A DNA stretch of 15,909 nt from CAWBRT01 sp050015355 (lineage in GTDB: Bacteria; Acidobacteriota; Terriglobia; Terriglobales; Acidobacteriaceae): the NCBI GenBank assembly GCA_050015355.1, contig JBEKBO010000110.1, positions 1-15,909 of the forward strand, in the 5' to 3' direction. The notes beneath the pieces were generated by a model. The model worked only from the letters and a program-made list of their open reading frames with translations. It was not told the DNA's origin and ran no database searches. Positions 6,237-14,586 of this stretch are shown here, piece by piece (the stretch's first letter is position 1; each line of letters opens with the position of its first letter). A program made the position numbers and the translations under genes.

Positions 6237-6776
6237 ATGTCAGCCGTTGCGAGCCGCTATGCGCGCGCCTTTGCCGACGTGGTGCTCGATAAGAAGCTGG
6301 ACGCGAAGCAAGTGACGGAAGAGCTCAACGCGATCGTCGAGCTGTACCGGTCCAACCTCGAGCTTCGCCGCGTGTGGGAGAGTCCGGCGATACCTGCCGA
6401 ACAGAAGCGGAGACTGCTGGACGCGATCATCGAACGAAGCGCAATGTTGCGTCCGGTGCGCAACTTTGTGGCTGTGCTGATCGATCACGGCCGGATTTCC
6501 GAGGTCGAACAGATTGCCCGGCAGTTCCAGACGGAGTTGAACCATCGGCTCGGAATCGTCGAGGCGGAGGTCACCAGCGCGCGTCCGCTGGCGGAAGCGG
6601 AGAGCCGGGAGCTGCTGGCGGAGGTTGAGCGCGTGACCGGCAAACGGGTGAGCGCCGAGTACAAGATCGATCCATCGCTGATTGGCGGCGCGGCCATCCG
6701 GGTGGGAAGCACCGTGTATGACGGCTCGGTGCGTGGGCAGCTCCAGAAGATGAAGGAGCAACTGAGCGGCGAATAG
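6237..6776 (+). CDS. atpH: ATP synthase F1 subunit delta
   Basis: The delta subunit (OSCP homologue) caps F1 and joins it to the b/b' stalk. The 179-aa length is normal. The start, MSAVASRYARAFADV (1-15), is typical of the family. The N-terminal six-helix domain spans about 1-105 and contains RPVRNFVAVLIDHGRI (72-87), a well-conserved block. The C-terminal part has VEAEVTSARPL (108-118) and ends with KIDPSLIGGAAIRVGSTVYD (143-162), matching the usual 'D..LIGG..I..G....D.S' motif. The ATG is one base after the atpF stop, so coupling is likely. A 186-base structured gap follows before atpA. Confidence 0.95.
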   Translation: MSAVASRYARAFADVVLDKKLDAKQVTEELNAIVELYRSNLELRRVWESPAIPAEQKRRLLDAIIERSAMLRPVRNFVAVLIDHGRISEVEQIARQFQTELNHRLGIVEAEVTSARPLAEAESRELLAEVERVTGKRVSAEYKIDPSLIGGAAIRVGSTVYDGSVRGQLQKMKEQLSGE

Positions 6777-6805
6777 CGTGCCGCTTCGGTACGAACGGCG
6801 ATCCC

Positions 6806-6932
6806 TCGGCGGCTAAAGCCGAAGATATTCGGTCAGGAAACGGCGCGGCTAACATGAACTCTTTTGAGACCGGAGTGATGCCTAACCCGAGGCATTAAGC
6901 CCGTAGCGAAGAGCTGTCATGTAAGCCGCGCC
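6806..6932 (+). repeat. Structured intergenic element between atpH and atpA
   Basis: A small hairpin, TCGGC (6806-6810) with GCCGA (6818-6822), precedes a large stem. Bases 6842-6863 (starting GGCGCGGCTAACATGA) pair with 6909-6932 (ending TCATGTAAGCCGCGCC). The outer 16 positions have one mismatch; the inner part has a two-base bulge and mismatches. Inside lies a perfect 6-bp hairpin, ATGCCT (6878-6883) with AGGCAT (6890-6895). The GCGGCTAA...AAGCCGCGCCCCTTCAAAA style recalls palindromic repeats I associate with Acidobacteriota. It sits inside the operon transcript and may affect mRNA stability or atpA expression. Confidence 0.65.
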
Positions 6933-6962
6933 CCTTCAAAACCGACGACTGAGAACTCACTT

Positions 6963-8507
6963 ATGGCTCAGATTAAAGCAGACGAGATTACGAAGCTCAT
7001 TCGCGAGCAGATCGAAAACTACGAATCCAAGATCACGGTCGACGAAGTCGGCACGGTGCTCTCGCTGGGCGACGGTATCGCCCGTATTCACGGCCTGGAG
7101 AAAGTCATGGCCGGCGAGCTGCTTGCTTTCCCGCACGGCATCGCCGGAATCGCCATGAACCTGGAAGAAGACCAGGTCGGTTCGGTGCTGTTGGGCGACT
7201 ACACAGAGGTGAAAGAGGGCGACGAAGTGAAGCGCACCGGGCGAATCATGAGCGTTCCGGTGGGCGATGCCCTCATCGGTCGAGTGGTGAACGCCCTGGG
7301 ACTGCCGATTGACGACAAGGGACCGATCCAGACAGACCAATACAATCCGGTGGAGCGTATCGCTCCCGGTGTGATCGATCGGCAGCCGGTGCGCGAACCG
7401 ATGGCGACCGGGCTGAAGGCCATCGATTCGATGATTCCCATTGGCCGCGGACAACGCGAGCTGCTCATCGGCGACCGTCAAACCGGCAAGACGGCGATCG
7501 CGCTTGACACCATCATCAACAATAAGGGCAAGGACCTGATCTGCATCTATGTGGCGATCGGCCAGAAGCGCTCGACGGTTGCCCAGGTGGTGAAGACGCT
7601 GGAAGACAACGGTGCCATGGACTACACAGTGGTCGTCGTCGCCTCGGCCAGCGATCCGGCGCCAATGCAGTACATCGCGCCCTATTCGGGCACGGCTTTC
7701 GCCGAGTACTTCCGCGATACCAAGCGTCATGCGCTGTGCATCTACGACGACCTTTCCAAACACGCCGTGGCCTATCGCGAGATTTCTCTGCTGCTGCGCC
7801 GCCCACCGGGACGCGAAGCTTATCCGGGCGACGTTTTCTATCTTCACAGCCGCCTGCTGGAGCGGTCTTCGAAGCTGAGTGACGCCAACGGCGGCGGGTC
7901 AATCACCTCGCTGCCGATCATCGAGACCCAGGCGGGCGACGTTTCGGCCTACATCCCGACCAACGTGATTTCCATTACCGACGGCCAGATCTTCCTGGAG
8001 GCCGACCTGTTCAACTCCGGCGTGCGTCCGGCGGTCAACGTCGGCATCTCGGTGAGCCGCGTCGGATTCTCGGCGGCAATCAAGGCCATGAAACAGGTGG
8101 GATCGAGCCTGAAGCTGGAACTGGCGCAGTATCGCGAGCTGGCGGCTTTTTCGCAGTTCGGCAGCGACCTGGACAAAGCGACCCAGGCGCAGTTGAATCG
8201 CGGCGCGCGGCTGGTGGAGGTGCTGAAGCAGGACCAATTCGAGCCGCTGCCGTTCAGCAAGCAGATTCTGATTATCTACGCGGGCACGAACGGATTCTTC
8301 GACGACATAGCGGTCGAAGACGTCCGGCCATTCGAGAAGGCGCTTTACGCGCACGTGGATGGCGCCCATCCGGGGCTGCTGCGCACGATCGAGGAAAAGA
8401 AGGCGCTCGATGACCAGATCAAGAACGATATGGTCGCGGCTATCAAGGAGGCCAAGGAGCGGTTCCTCGCGGAAAAGGGCGAGAAAGCCGCGGCTGCGGC
8501 CAGATAG
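6963..8507 (+). CDS. atpA: ATP synthase F1 subunit alpha
   Basis: Alpha forms the non-catalytic nucleotide-binding sites of the F1 hexamer. The 514-aa length is normal. The N-terminal beta-barrel (about 25-95) contains VLSLGDGIARIHGL. The Walker A motif GDRQTGKT is at 170-177, Walker B-type HALCIYDDLSKHA at 256-268, and REISLLLRRPPGREAYPGD (272-290) is a hallmark block. The signature PAVNVGISVSRVGFSAA (356-372) carries the arginine finger at R366; the usual 'GGAAQ' is GFSAA here. The C-terminal helical domain starts near 380. The ATG has only a weak ribosome-binding site, in an ACTGAGAACT segment also found before atpC. It is separated from atpH by a structured element and from atpG by repeat copy B. 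Confidence 0.98.
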   Translation: MAQIKADEITKLIREQIENYESKITVDEVGTVLSLGDGIARIHGLEKVMAGELLAFPHGIAGIAMNLEEDQVGSVLLGDYTEVKEGDEVKRTGRIMSVPVGDALIGRVVNALGLPIDDKGPIQTDQYNPVERIAPGVIDRQPVREPMATGLKAIDSMIPIGRGQRELLIGDRQTGKTAIALDTIINNKGKDLICIYVAIGQKRSTVAQVVKTLEDNGAMDYTVVVVASASDPAPMQYIAPYSGTAFAEYFRDTKRHALCIYDDLSKHAVAYREISLLLRRPPGREAYPGDVFYLHSRLLERSSKLSDANGGGSITSLPIIETQAGDVSAYIPTNVISITDGQIFLEADLFNSGVRPAVNVGISVSRVGFSAAIKAMKQVGSSLKLELAQYRELAAFSQFGSDLDKATQAQLNRGARLVEVLKQDQFEPLPFSKQILIIYAGTNGFFDDIAVEDVRPFEKALYAHVDGAHPGLLRTIEEKKALDDQIKNDMVAAIKEAKERFLAEKGEKAAAAAR

Positions 8508-8519
8508 AGCCGTTTCGAG

Positions 8520-8577
8520 GCCGGGCTGAATGTCCAGCTTTTTTCGCGGGATATACCTTCCGCGAATCTGGTCTAAG
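8520..8577 (-). repeat. Intergenic repeat, copy B (between atpA and atpG)
   Basis: This is the inverted partner of 4604-4660; on the minus strand it reads TTAGACC, CGCGGAAGGTATAT, CGCGAAAAAAGC, CATTCAGCCCGGC. It can form a hairpin from CGCGG (8545-8549) and CCGCG (8560-8564). It fills most of the 101-base gap between atpA and atpG, so the operon mRNA carries its complement. Together with copy A it shows a dispersed repeat family. Confidence 0.75.
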
Positions 8578-8608
8578 GCCGTCCGGCTTAAGGGCGAAAT
8601 AACGAACT

Positions 8609-9643
8609 ATGTCAAACATTCTCGACATCCGGCGGCGCATTCGCAGCGTGAAGAGCACGCGGCAGATTACCAAGGCCATGAAGATGGTTTCCGCGGCCAA
8701 GCTGCGGCGCGCCCAGGAGCGTGCTTTGGCCGGGCGGCCTTACGCGCAGATGATCGCCAATGTGCTCAAGTCGCTGGTGCGGCGGGCCGACGTTGTTGAC
8801 CCGGAGACGGGACAACCGCGGCATCCGCTGCTGGCCGAACGGGAAGAAAAAACGCTTCTGCTGATTCTGGTGACAGGCGACCGCGGGCTGGCCGGGGCGT
8901 TCAATTCCAACATCATCAAAACGGCGGCGCGGTTCCTGGCAGCGAACGCGGGAAAGAATATCGATATCGAGTGCGTGGGGCGCAAGGGGCGCGATTTCTT
9001 CCGCCGGCGCTATCCCGCGGCCAATCCGGCGGAAGCGCGCAAGGCGCCGGTGCAGATCACGGGCGAACACATCGGGATGCTCAACCAGTTGAAGTTCGCC
9101 GACGTGCAAAAAATTGCCGAAGACGTGATCGACCGCTACACGCGAGAAGAGATCGATTCGGTATACGTGGTGTTCAACGAGTTCAAATCGGTGATTGCGC
9201 AGAGGCTGGTGATCGACGAGGTGCTGCCGGTCAAGGAGATTGGAGAGCGCGTGATCCGCGATGTGACCGAGCTCAGCGCCGAGGAACGGGAGCGCGCCGG
9301 CGAGGCGGCTACGAGCGCCGGGGTAAGCCTGAAAGCACACGACACCGAGGAAGTGGATCGCCGTGCGGCGCAGTTCGCAACCGCGGACGTGGACTACATC
9401 TACGAGCAGAAGCCCGAGAGGCTTTTCCGCGACCTGCTGCCGAAGTATGTGACGGTGCAGGTCTATCGCGCCATGTTGGAGTCGGTGGCGGCCGAGCACG
9501 CGGCGCGCATGACGGCCATGGATTCGGCAAGCAACAACGCCGATGACATGATCGATTCGCTGACGCTCTCGATGAACCGGGCGCGGCAGGCTTCGATTAC
9601 CAAAGAAATCATCGAAATCGTAAGCGGCGCGGCCGCACTGTAA
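8609..9643 (+). CDS. atpG: ATP synthase F1 subunit gamma, extended form
   Basis: Gamma is the rotating central shaft of F1. The start, MSNILDIRRRIRSVKSTRQI (1-20), and the end, RARQASITKEIIEIVSGAAA (324-343), are the two coiled-coil halves and are highly conserved. LILVTGDRGLAGAFNSN (85-101) is the central Rossmann-like block. At 344 aa it is about 55-60 residues longer than E. coli gamma. Most of the excess is a charged Glu/Arg/Ala-rich insertion at about 215-258, just before DYIYEQKPE; a smaller one is at about 58-76. The insertion lies on the globular side of the shaft, away from the coiled coil. ATG 8609 has a poor ribosome-binding site. The stop merges with an octamer repeat array. Confidence 0.96.
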   Translation: MSNILDIRRRIRSVKSTRQITKAMKMVSAAKLRRAQERALAGRPYAQMIANVLKSLVRRADVVDPETGQPRHPLLAEREEKTLLLILVTGDRGLAGAFNSNIIKTAARFLAANAGKNIDIECVGRKGRDFFRRRYPAANPAEARKAPVQITGEHIGMLNQLKFADVQKIAEDVIDRYTREEIDSVYVVFNEFKSVIAQRLVIDEVLPVKEIGERVIRDVTELSAEERERAGEAATSAGVSLKAHDTEEVDRRAAQFATADVDYIYEQKPERLFRDLLPKYVTVQVYRAMLESVAAEHAARMTAMDSASNNADDMIDSLTLSMNRARQASITKEIIEIVSGAAAL

Positions 9644-9674
9644 AGGTTGCAAAGTTTCAAGGTTGCAAAGTTGC
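9643..9674 (+). repeat. Octamer repeat array, left of the atpG-atpD gap
   Basis: Four adjacent octamers read AAGGTTGC, AAAGTTTC, AAGGTTGC, AAAGTTGC, and degenerate units run on to about 9693. The first base is the last base of the atpG stop. The pattern is the reverse complement of the array at 9776-9807, so the two could pair in the mRNA across about 100 bases. Confidence 0.75.
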
Positions 9675-9775
9675 AAGTTTTCGAAGTTGCAAGAGATTCT
9701 CAACATAGTTTCTAAAGGGATGGAACAGCGGGTTTCAATTTTAGTGTTCCGGCAAGGCTAAGTTCCTCGACGCGC

Positions 9776-9807
9776 GAAACTTTGAAACCTTGAAACTTTG
9801 AAACTTT
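9776..9807 (+). repeat. Octamer repeat array, right of the atpG-atpD gap
   Basis: Four octamers read GAAACTTT, GAAACCTT, GAAACTTT, GAAACTTT without spacers. The array ends 21 bases before ATG of atpD and just before its AGGA ribosome-binding site (9820-9823). It is inverted relative to the array after atpG. Confidence 0.85.
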
Positions 9808-9828
9808 CGGAACAGAAACAGGATTCTC

Positions 9829-11271
<1,443 letters not shown>

Positions 11272-11292
11272 GCGGCAACTGAGAACTGTGAA

Positions 11293-11703
11293 ATGGCTGA
11301 AACTCTAGAACTCGAAATCGTAACCCCGGAACGGCTGGTCGTCCACGAAATGGTGGAAGAGGTGCAGATCCCCGGACGCAGCGGGTATCTGGGCGTGCTT
11401 CCCGGTCATGCGCCGCTGATCACCGAGTTGGGAGTGGGCGAGATCACCTTCCGTAGCGGCGGTGTCACCACACGCCTGGCGGTTGCCTGGGGGTTCGCGG
11501 AGGTTTTGTCGAACAAGGTGACGATCCTGGCTGAAAGCAGCGAGCGGGCCAACGAGATCGACGTGGGGCGCGCCCAGCAGGCCAAGCAACGGGCGGAAGA
11601 AATCCTGCGCAGCCAGGCTCTCGACACCAACTACGACGAGGCGCAGGGCGCCCTCAAGCGCGCCGAAACGCGTATCGAGGTGGCCGAGAAGAACGAACAC
11701 TAA
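11293..11703 (+). CDS. atpC: ATP synthase F1 subunit epsilon
   Basis: Epsilon binds gamma and the c ring, and can inhibit ATP hydrolysis through its C-terminal helices. The 136-aa product has the full two-domain form. The N-terminal beta-sandwich (about 4-85) has LELEIVTPERLVV and the family block GRSGYLGVLPGHAPLIT (28-44). The C-terminal helical hairpin (about 88-134) is charged and Ala-rich, so the inhibitory domain is present. It is the last gene of the operon and is followed by a hairpin at 11721-11775. ACTGAGAACT (11278-11287) lies just before the start, as it does before atpA. Confidence 0.96.
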   Translation: MAETLELEIVTPERLVVHEMVEEVQIPGRSGYLGVLPGHAPLITELGVGEITFRSGGVTTRLAVAWGFAEVLSNKVTILAESSERANEIDVGRAQQAKQRAEEILRSQALDTNYDEAQGALKRAETRIEVAEKNEH

Positions 11704-11720
11704 ACAACGCAGACGGGAAA

Positions 11721-11775
11721 TCACAGGAACGCATTGCCAAGCCTCGGAACCGATCCGGGGCTTTGCTTCCTGTGA
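11721..11775 (+). terminator. Terminator-like nested hairpin after the atp operon
   Basis: The outer stem TCACAGGAA (11721-11729) pairs with TTCCTGTGA (11767-11775). The inner stem AAGCCTCGG (11739-11747) pairs with CCGGGGCTT (11755-11763) with one mismatch. The T run is poor (CTTTGCTT), so termination may be incomplete, or this may be an mRNA 3'-end stem. It sits 17 bases after the atpC stop, at the expected end of the operon. Confidence 0.55.
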
Positions 11776-11815
11776 ATCATTGCAAGTTGGTAGACTTCTC
11801 TGACTGGGGGTGAAC

Positions 11816-12679
11816 ATGGAGATCAAAACGGTTGGCGTGATCGGCGCCGGAACCATGGGCAACGGCATCGCGCACGTGTTGGCGAAGACGGGCTACGAGG
11901 TTGTGCTGGTCGATATCGAGCAGCGCTTTGTGGATCGCGGGATGCAGGCCATCGCCAAGAACATGGAGCGCGAAGTCGTGCGGCAGAAGCTCACGGCCGA
12001 GCAGCGCGAACTGGCACTGAAGCGGATTCGTCCGTCGATCTCTCGCCGCGACCTCGCCGGCTGCGACCTGGTGGTTGAGGCGGCGACCGAAAGGTTTGAG
12101 ATCAAGGCGGAAGTCTTCCGCGACCTGGAGACGATTTGCCGGCCCGAAGTTATTCTCGCGTCCAACACATCTTCCATTTCGATCACCAAACTGGCGGGGG
12201 TCACGAAGAAGCCCGGCAAGATCATTGGCATGCACTTTTTCAACCCCGTGCCGCTGATGAAACTGGTCGAGGTGATCCTCGGGCTGGCGACCTCGGAGGA
12301 GACATACCAGACGGTGAAGGCACTCGCGGAAAAGCTCGGCAAGACGCCGGTGGAGGTCAACGATGCGCCGGGTTTTGTTTCCAACCGCGTGTTGATGCCT
12401 TTGATCAACGAGGCGGTTTATGCGGTGATGGAAGGCGTGGCGACTCCCGAGGCGGTCGATGAGGTGTTCAAACTGGGGATGGCGCATCCCATGGGACCGC
12501 TGACGCTGGCCGATTTCATAGGGCTGGATGTATGCCTGGACATCATGCGGGTTTTGCAATCTGGCTTGGGCGATCCCAAGTACCGGCCCTGCCCGCTGCT
12601 GATCAAAATGGTGGATGCCGGCTGGCTTGGCTGCAAGTCAGGACGCGGATTCTACAGATACGATCAGCCGGGCGCATAG
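11816..12679 (+). CDS. 3-hydroxybutyryl-CoA dehydrogenase (3-hydroxyacyl-CoA dehydrogenase family)
   Basis: The enzyme interconverts 3-hydroxyacyl-CoA and 3-ketoacyl-CoA with NAD(P), in fatty-acid breakdown or butyrate/PHB-type C4 metabolism. It is a stand-alone form of 287 aa, the normal length, without the hydratase domain of FadB. Numbering from ATG 11816: Rossmann motif GAGTMG (10-15), with D33 of VVLVD probably selecting NAD; NTSS (117-120); HFFNPVP with catalytic H140, and its partner E152 in KLVEV; then APGFVSNR of the C-terminal dimer domain. A GTG six bases upstream (11810) is possible, but ATG 11816 has GGGGGTGA at a good distance. It is outside the atp operon, beyond the hairpin. 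The symbol is left blank because hbd, paaH and fadB2 cannot be told apart here. Confidence 0.92.
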   Translation: MEIKTVGVIGAGTMGNGIAHVLAKTGYEVVLVDIEQRFVDRGMQAIAKNMEREVVRQKLTAEQRELALKRIRPSISRRDLAGCDLVVEAATERFEIKAEVFRDLETICRPEVILASNTSSISITKLAGVTKKPGKIIGMHFFNPVPLMKLVEVILGLATSEETYQTVKALAEKLGKTPVEVNDAPGFVSNRVLMPLINEAVYAVMEGVATPEAVDEVFKLGMAHPMGPLTLADFIGLDVCLDIMRVLQSGLGDPKYRPCPLLIKMVDAGWLGCKSGRGFYRYDQPGA

Positions 12680-12813
12680 CGCGTGATTTTCCCAAATTGG
12701 CAAGCAGAGGCGATCTTTCCTGCCAACCGGCTGCTCCATATTCCGGCAAACGCTTCTAAACGGTTAGGACGGCTGCGGACGCACCCTGTTCGTCGGCAGC
12801 CTGTTAAACATCC

Positions 12814-13194
12814 ATGAGTAGCAATCCAAAGACGATGGAACCGCCCGCAGAACGCGAAAACAACGATGCAGTGTTTTATGGCATTGCGGTGACGCTCGGT
12901 GTTTTCTGCGGGGTGATACATGTTGGCGTGCGAGACCCGCTGTTGACGGCTCTGAGCGTGCTGGTGTCGACCATGTTCCTGGGCTACATGCGCCCGTCCA
13001 GGCCATGGCGATGGGTCTTGCTGGTCGGCCTGTTCGTTCCCGCCGTGATGAGCGGCGCCAACCTGATGGGCTATTACAGGGATTTGAGCCGGGCGGGCCT
13101 GTACGGCTCGGCGCTGATCATGTTGCCGGGTGTTGCGGGCGCTTTCGGCGGACACTTTGGCCGTCGCTTCATGCGGGTAATGTTCGGCAAATAG
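12814..13194 (+). CDS. Small four-helix membrane protein, function unknown
   Basis: A 126-aa protein with a polar, acidic N-terminus (1-20) and four likely membrane helices at about 21-38, 42-58, 66-83 and 95-112. It ends in basic RRFMRVMFGK, suggesting the positive end is cytoplasmic. RPSRPWRWVLLVG (60-72) and SGANLMGYYRD (79-89) are the most distinctive stretches, but I do not recognise a named family. ATG 12814 lacks a clear ribosome-binding site. Codon usage resembles its neighbours, which supports a real gene. It is probably transcribed alone or by readthrough from the dehydrogenase, 134 bases upstream. Confidence 0.75.
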   Translation: MSSNPKTMEPPAERENNDAVFYGIAVTLGVFCGVIHVGVRDPLLTALSVLVSTMFLGYMRPSRPWRWVLLVGLFVPAVMSGANLMGYYRDLSRAGLYGSALIMLPGVAGAFGGHFGRRFMRVMFGK

Positions 13195-13406
13195 ACGCGT
13201 CCATTGGAAACTGTCGCCAAAGCCCAATAGATCGCGACCAATGCCATGTCTTTGCTGTTGCTTCAATCGTTACATCCTTCAAAATCCGCAGAATAATTCT
13301 ACAGTTCAGAGCTAATATCGATGTTTAAGGGCGGCTTTGGCCAAGAGAGCGGGTGAAATGTGGGGCCCTTATCGGAGAAAGACAGTACCGATCCTAAACA
13401 TTGCCA

Positions 13407-13562
13407 ATGAAAACGAACGATAAGATTTGGCTAGGTATCGCGTTCACAGCAGCTCTGTTGGTGCTGAACAGCAATCCCCGGTGTAACCGTGGCTGCCGTA
13501 CAGTGGCCGAGCATCTGCTGGAGCACGGTATTGAAGATATTTTCATTAGCCTGCTAGGGTAG
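13407..13562 (+). CDS. Small 51-aa protein with one membrane helix and a CX3C motif
   Basis: The frame from ATG 13407 to TAG 13560-13562 gives 51 residues. It begins with basic MKTNDK, has one hydrophobic segment, IWLGIAFTAALLVL (7-20), then NPRCNRGCRTVAEHLLEHG (23-41) and a hydrophobic end, DIFISLLG. The two Cys (26 and 30), the polar/hydrophobic alternation of an amphipathic helix and the stop directly before a nested hairpin support a real gene. The hydrophobic segment could be a signal or an anchor, leaving the CX3C outside the cytoplasm. There is no good ribosome-binding site, which lowers confidence. I have a vague memory of similar small acidobacterial hypothetical proteins, but cannot name a family. 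Confidence 0.55.
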   Translation: MKTNDKIWLGIAFTAALLVLNSNPRCNRGCRTVAEHLLEHGIEDIFISLLG

Positions 13563-13571
13563 CCCGGTCCA

Positions 13572-13638
13572 CAAGGTGTATCCCGGAGTCATCGACGCCG
13601 AGACTGACTGTTCGGCTGCTTCATGGGATACACCTTTG
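13572..13638 (+). repeat. Nested hairpin after the small ORF
   Basis: AAGGTGTATCCC (13573-13584) and GGGATACACCTT (13625-13636) are a perfect 12-bp inverted repeat. Inside, GCCGA (13597-13601) can pair with TCGGC (13611-13615). It starts 10 bases after the small ORF's stop. There is no T run after it, so it is a terminator-like or repeat element of unknown role. Confidence 0.65.
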
Positions 13639-13733
13639 CGAAAATAATTCTTTCCTTAATTCCATCACCAATTTGCCTGTTAACTACTATGTCACTCCCT
13701 GTGGCGGGGCAGTGCAAGCTATGCTGATGGCCG

Positions 13734-14537
13734 ATGGGTATCTCAGTAACGGTTCTGGCCAGCGGCAGCGGGGGCAACAGCACGGTTGTGAGCTCCTCGC
13801 GCACTCGCCTGTTGATTGATTGCGGGCTCTCCTGCAAGGAGACGTGCAAGCGGCTGCACGCCAGTGGAATCGATCCGCGCAGCCTGACGGGAATTCTGAT
13901 CACGCACGAACACGCCGATCATGTGGGCGGGCTCCACGTAACGGCCAAAAAGCTGGGGGTTCCGGTCTTCATGACGGGCGCCACGCACGGCGCATGGCAG
14001 CAGACGTTCACGGACAGCGCAGGCAACCGGGTGAGGGCAGAGCGGCTGGAGTTGTTCGAGGCCGGGCGGCGCTTCGAGGTAGGGGACATCGGGGTGCTGC
14101 CGTTCACCATTCCGCACGACGCGGCCGACCCGGTGGGCTTCACCTTTACCGCCGAGGGAATCAAACTCGGGTACGTAACCGACCTCGGCTATCTGCCGGC
14201 AAGCGTGCGCGAACATCTGCGGGGCTGCGACGGCCTGATGATCGAGTCGAACCATGACCTGGAGATGCTGCGCATCGGTCCTTATCCCTGGGCGGTCAAG
14301 CAGCGGGTGATGAGTCGCGTCGGGCACCTGAGCAACGAGCAACTCGCGGAATTTCTGGCTACCGATTATGATGGAGGGGCAGCATTCCTGATCCTGGCTC
14401 ATTTGTCGGAGCAGAATAACGAGCCGATTCGCGCCAGGATGGCGGCGGAGCGTGCTTTGGACGGACGCCGCGATCTCTGGAAGAACCGGATCCTGCTGGC
14501 TTCACAAGATGATGGATTGCAAAGCATATCGCTGTGA
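13734..14537 (+). CDS. MBL-fold metal-dependent hydrolase, WalJ/YycJ-like
   Basis: The 267-aa protein belongs to the metallo-beta-lactamase fold, and its length and blocks fit the WalJ/YycJ group of putative DNA-processing hydrolases. The start, VTVLASGSGGNST (5-17), is the hallmark of that group. The metal site THEHADH (57-63) gives H58, H60, D62 and H63; H109 in TIPHDAADP (about 126-134 in this product) supplies a further ligand, with D151-type Asp in KLGYVTDLGYL. IESNHD (about 180-185) and SRVGHLSN (about 197-204) are further family blocks. The latter residue numbers are approximate. The nearby ATG codons upstream are in other frames, so ATG 13734 is the natural start. Its substrate is not shown by context; no WalKR-type genes are near. 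Confidence 0.88.
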   Translation: MGISVTVLASGSGGNSTVVSSSRTRLLIDCGLSCKETCKRLHASGIDPRSLTGILITHEHADHVGGLHVTAKKLGVPVFMTGATHGAWQQTFTDSAGNRVRAERLELFEAGRRFEVGDIGVLPFTIPHDAADPVGFTFTAEGIKLGYVTDLGYLPASVREHLRGCDGLMIESNHDLEMLRIGPYPWAVKQRVMSRVGHLSNEQLAEFLATDYDGGAAFLILAHLSEQNNEPIRARMAAERALDGRRDLWKNRILLASQDDGLQSISL

Positions 14538-14586
14538 TGTAAACGCGATGAGCAAACGCAGGCGTTGACTTGGTGAGGCAAACTCG

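Noticed and set aside
6957..7847. 296-aa minus-strand open frame across atpA, and similar long ones across atpG and atpD
   Set aside because: All lie opposite highly conserved ATP synthase genes and have no domain character or ribosome-binding site.
8520..8550. Terminator between atpA and atpG
   Set aside because: The stem before the T run is only about 4 bp and the T run belongs to repeat copy B; the operon must continue to atpG, atpD and atpC.
9643..9807. Possible CRISPR-like array
   Set aside because: Octamers are adjacent without spacers and the two arrays are inverted; there are no long repeats or cas genes.
12664..13266. 200-aa minus-strand open frame over the small membrane protein at 12814
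   Set aside because: It is rich in His, Gln and Arg, while the plus strand gives clean membrane helices; the plus-strand gene is preferred.
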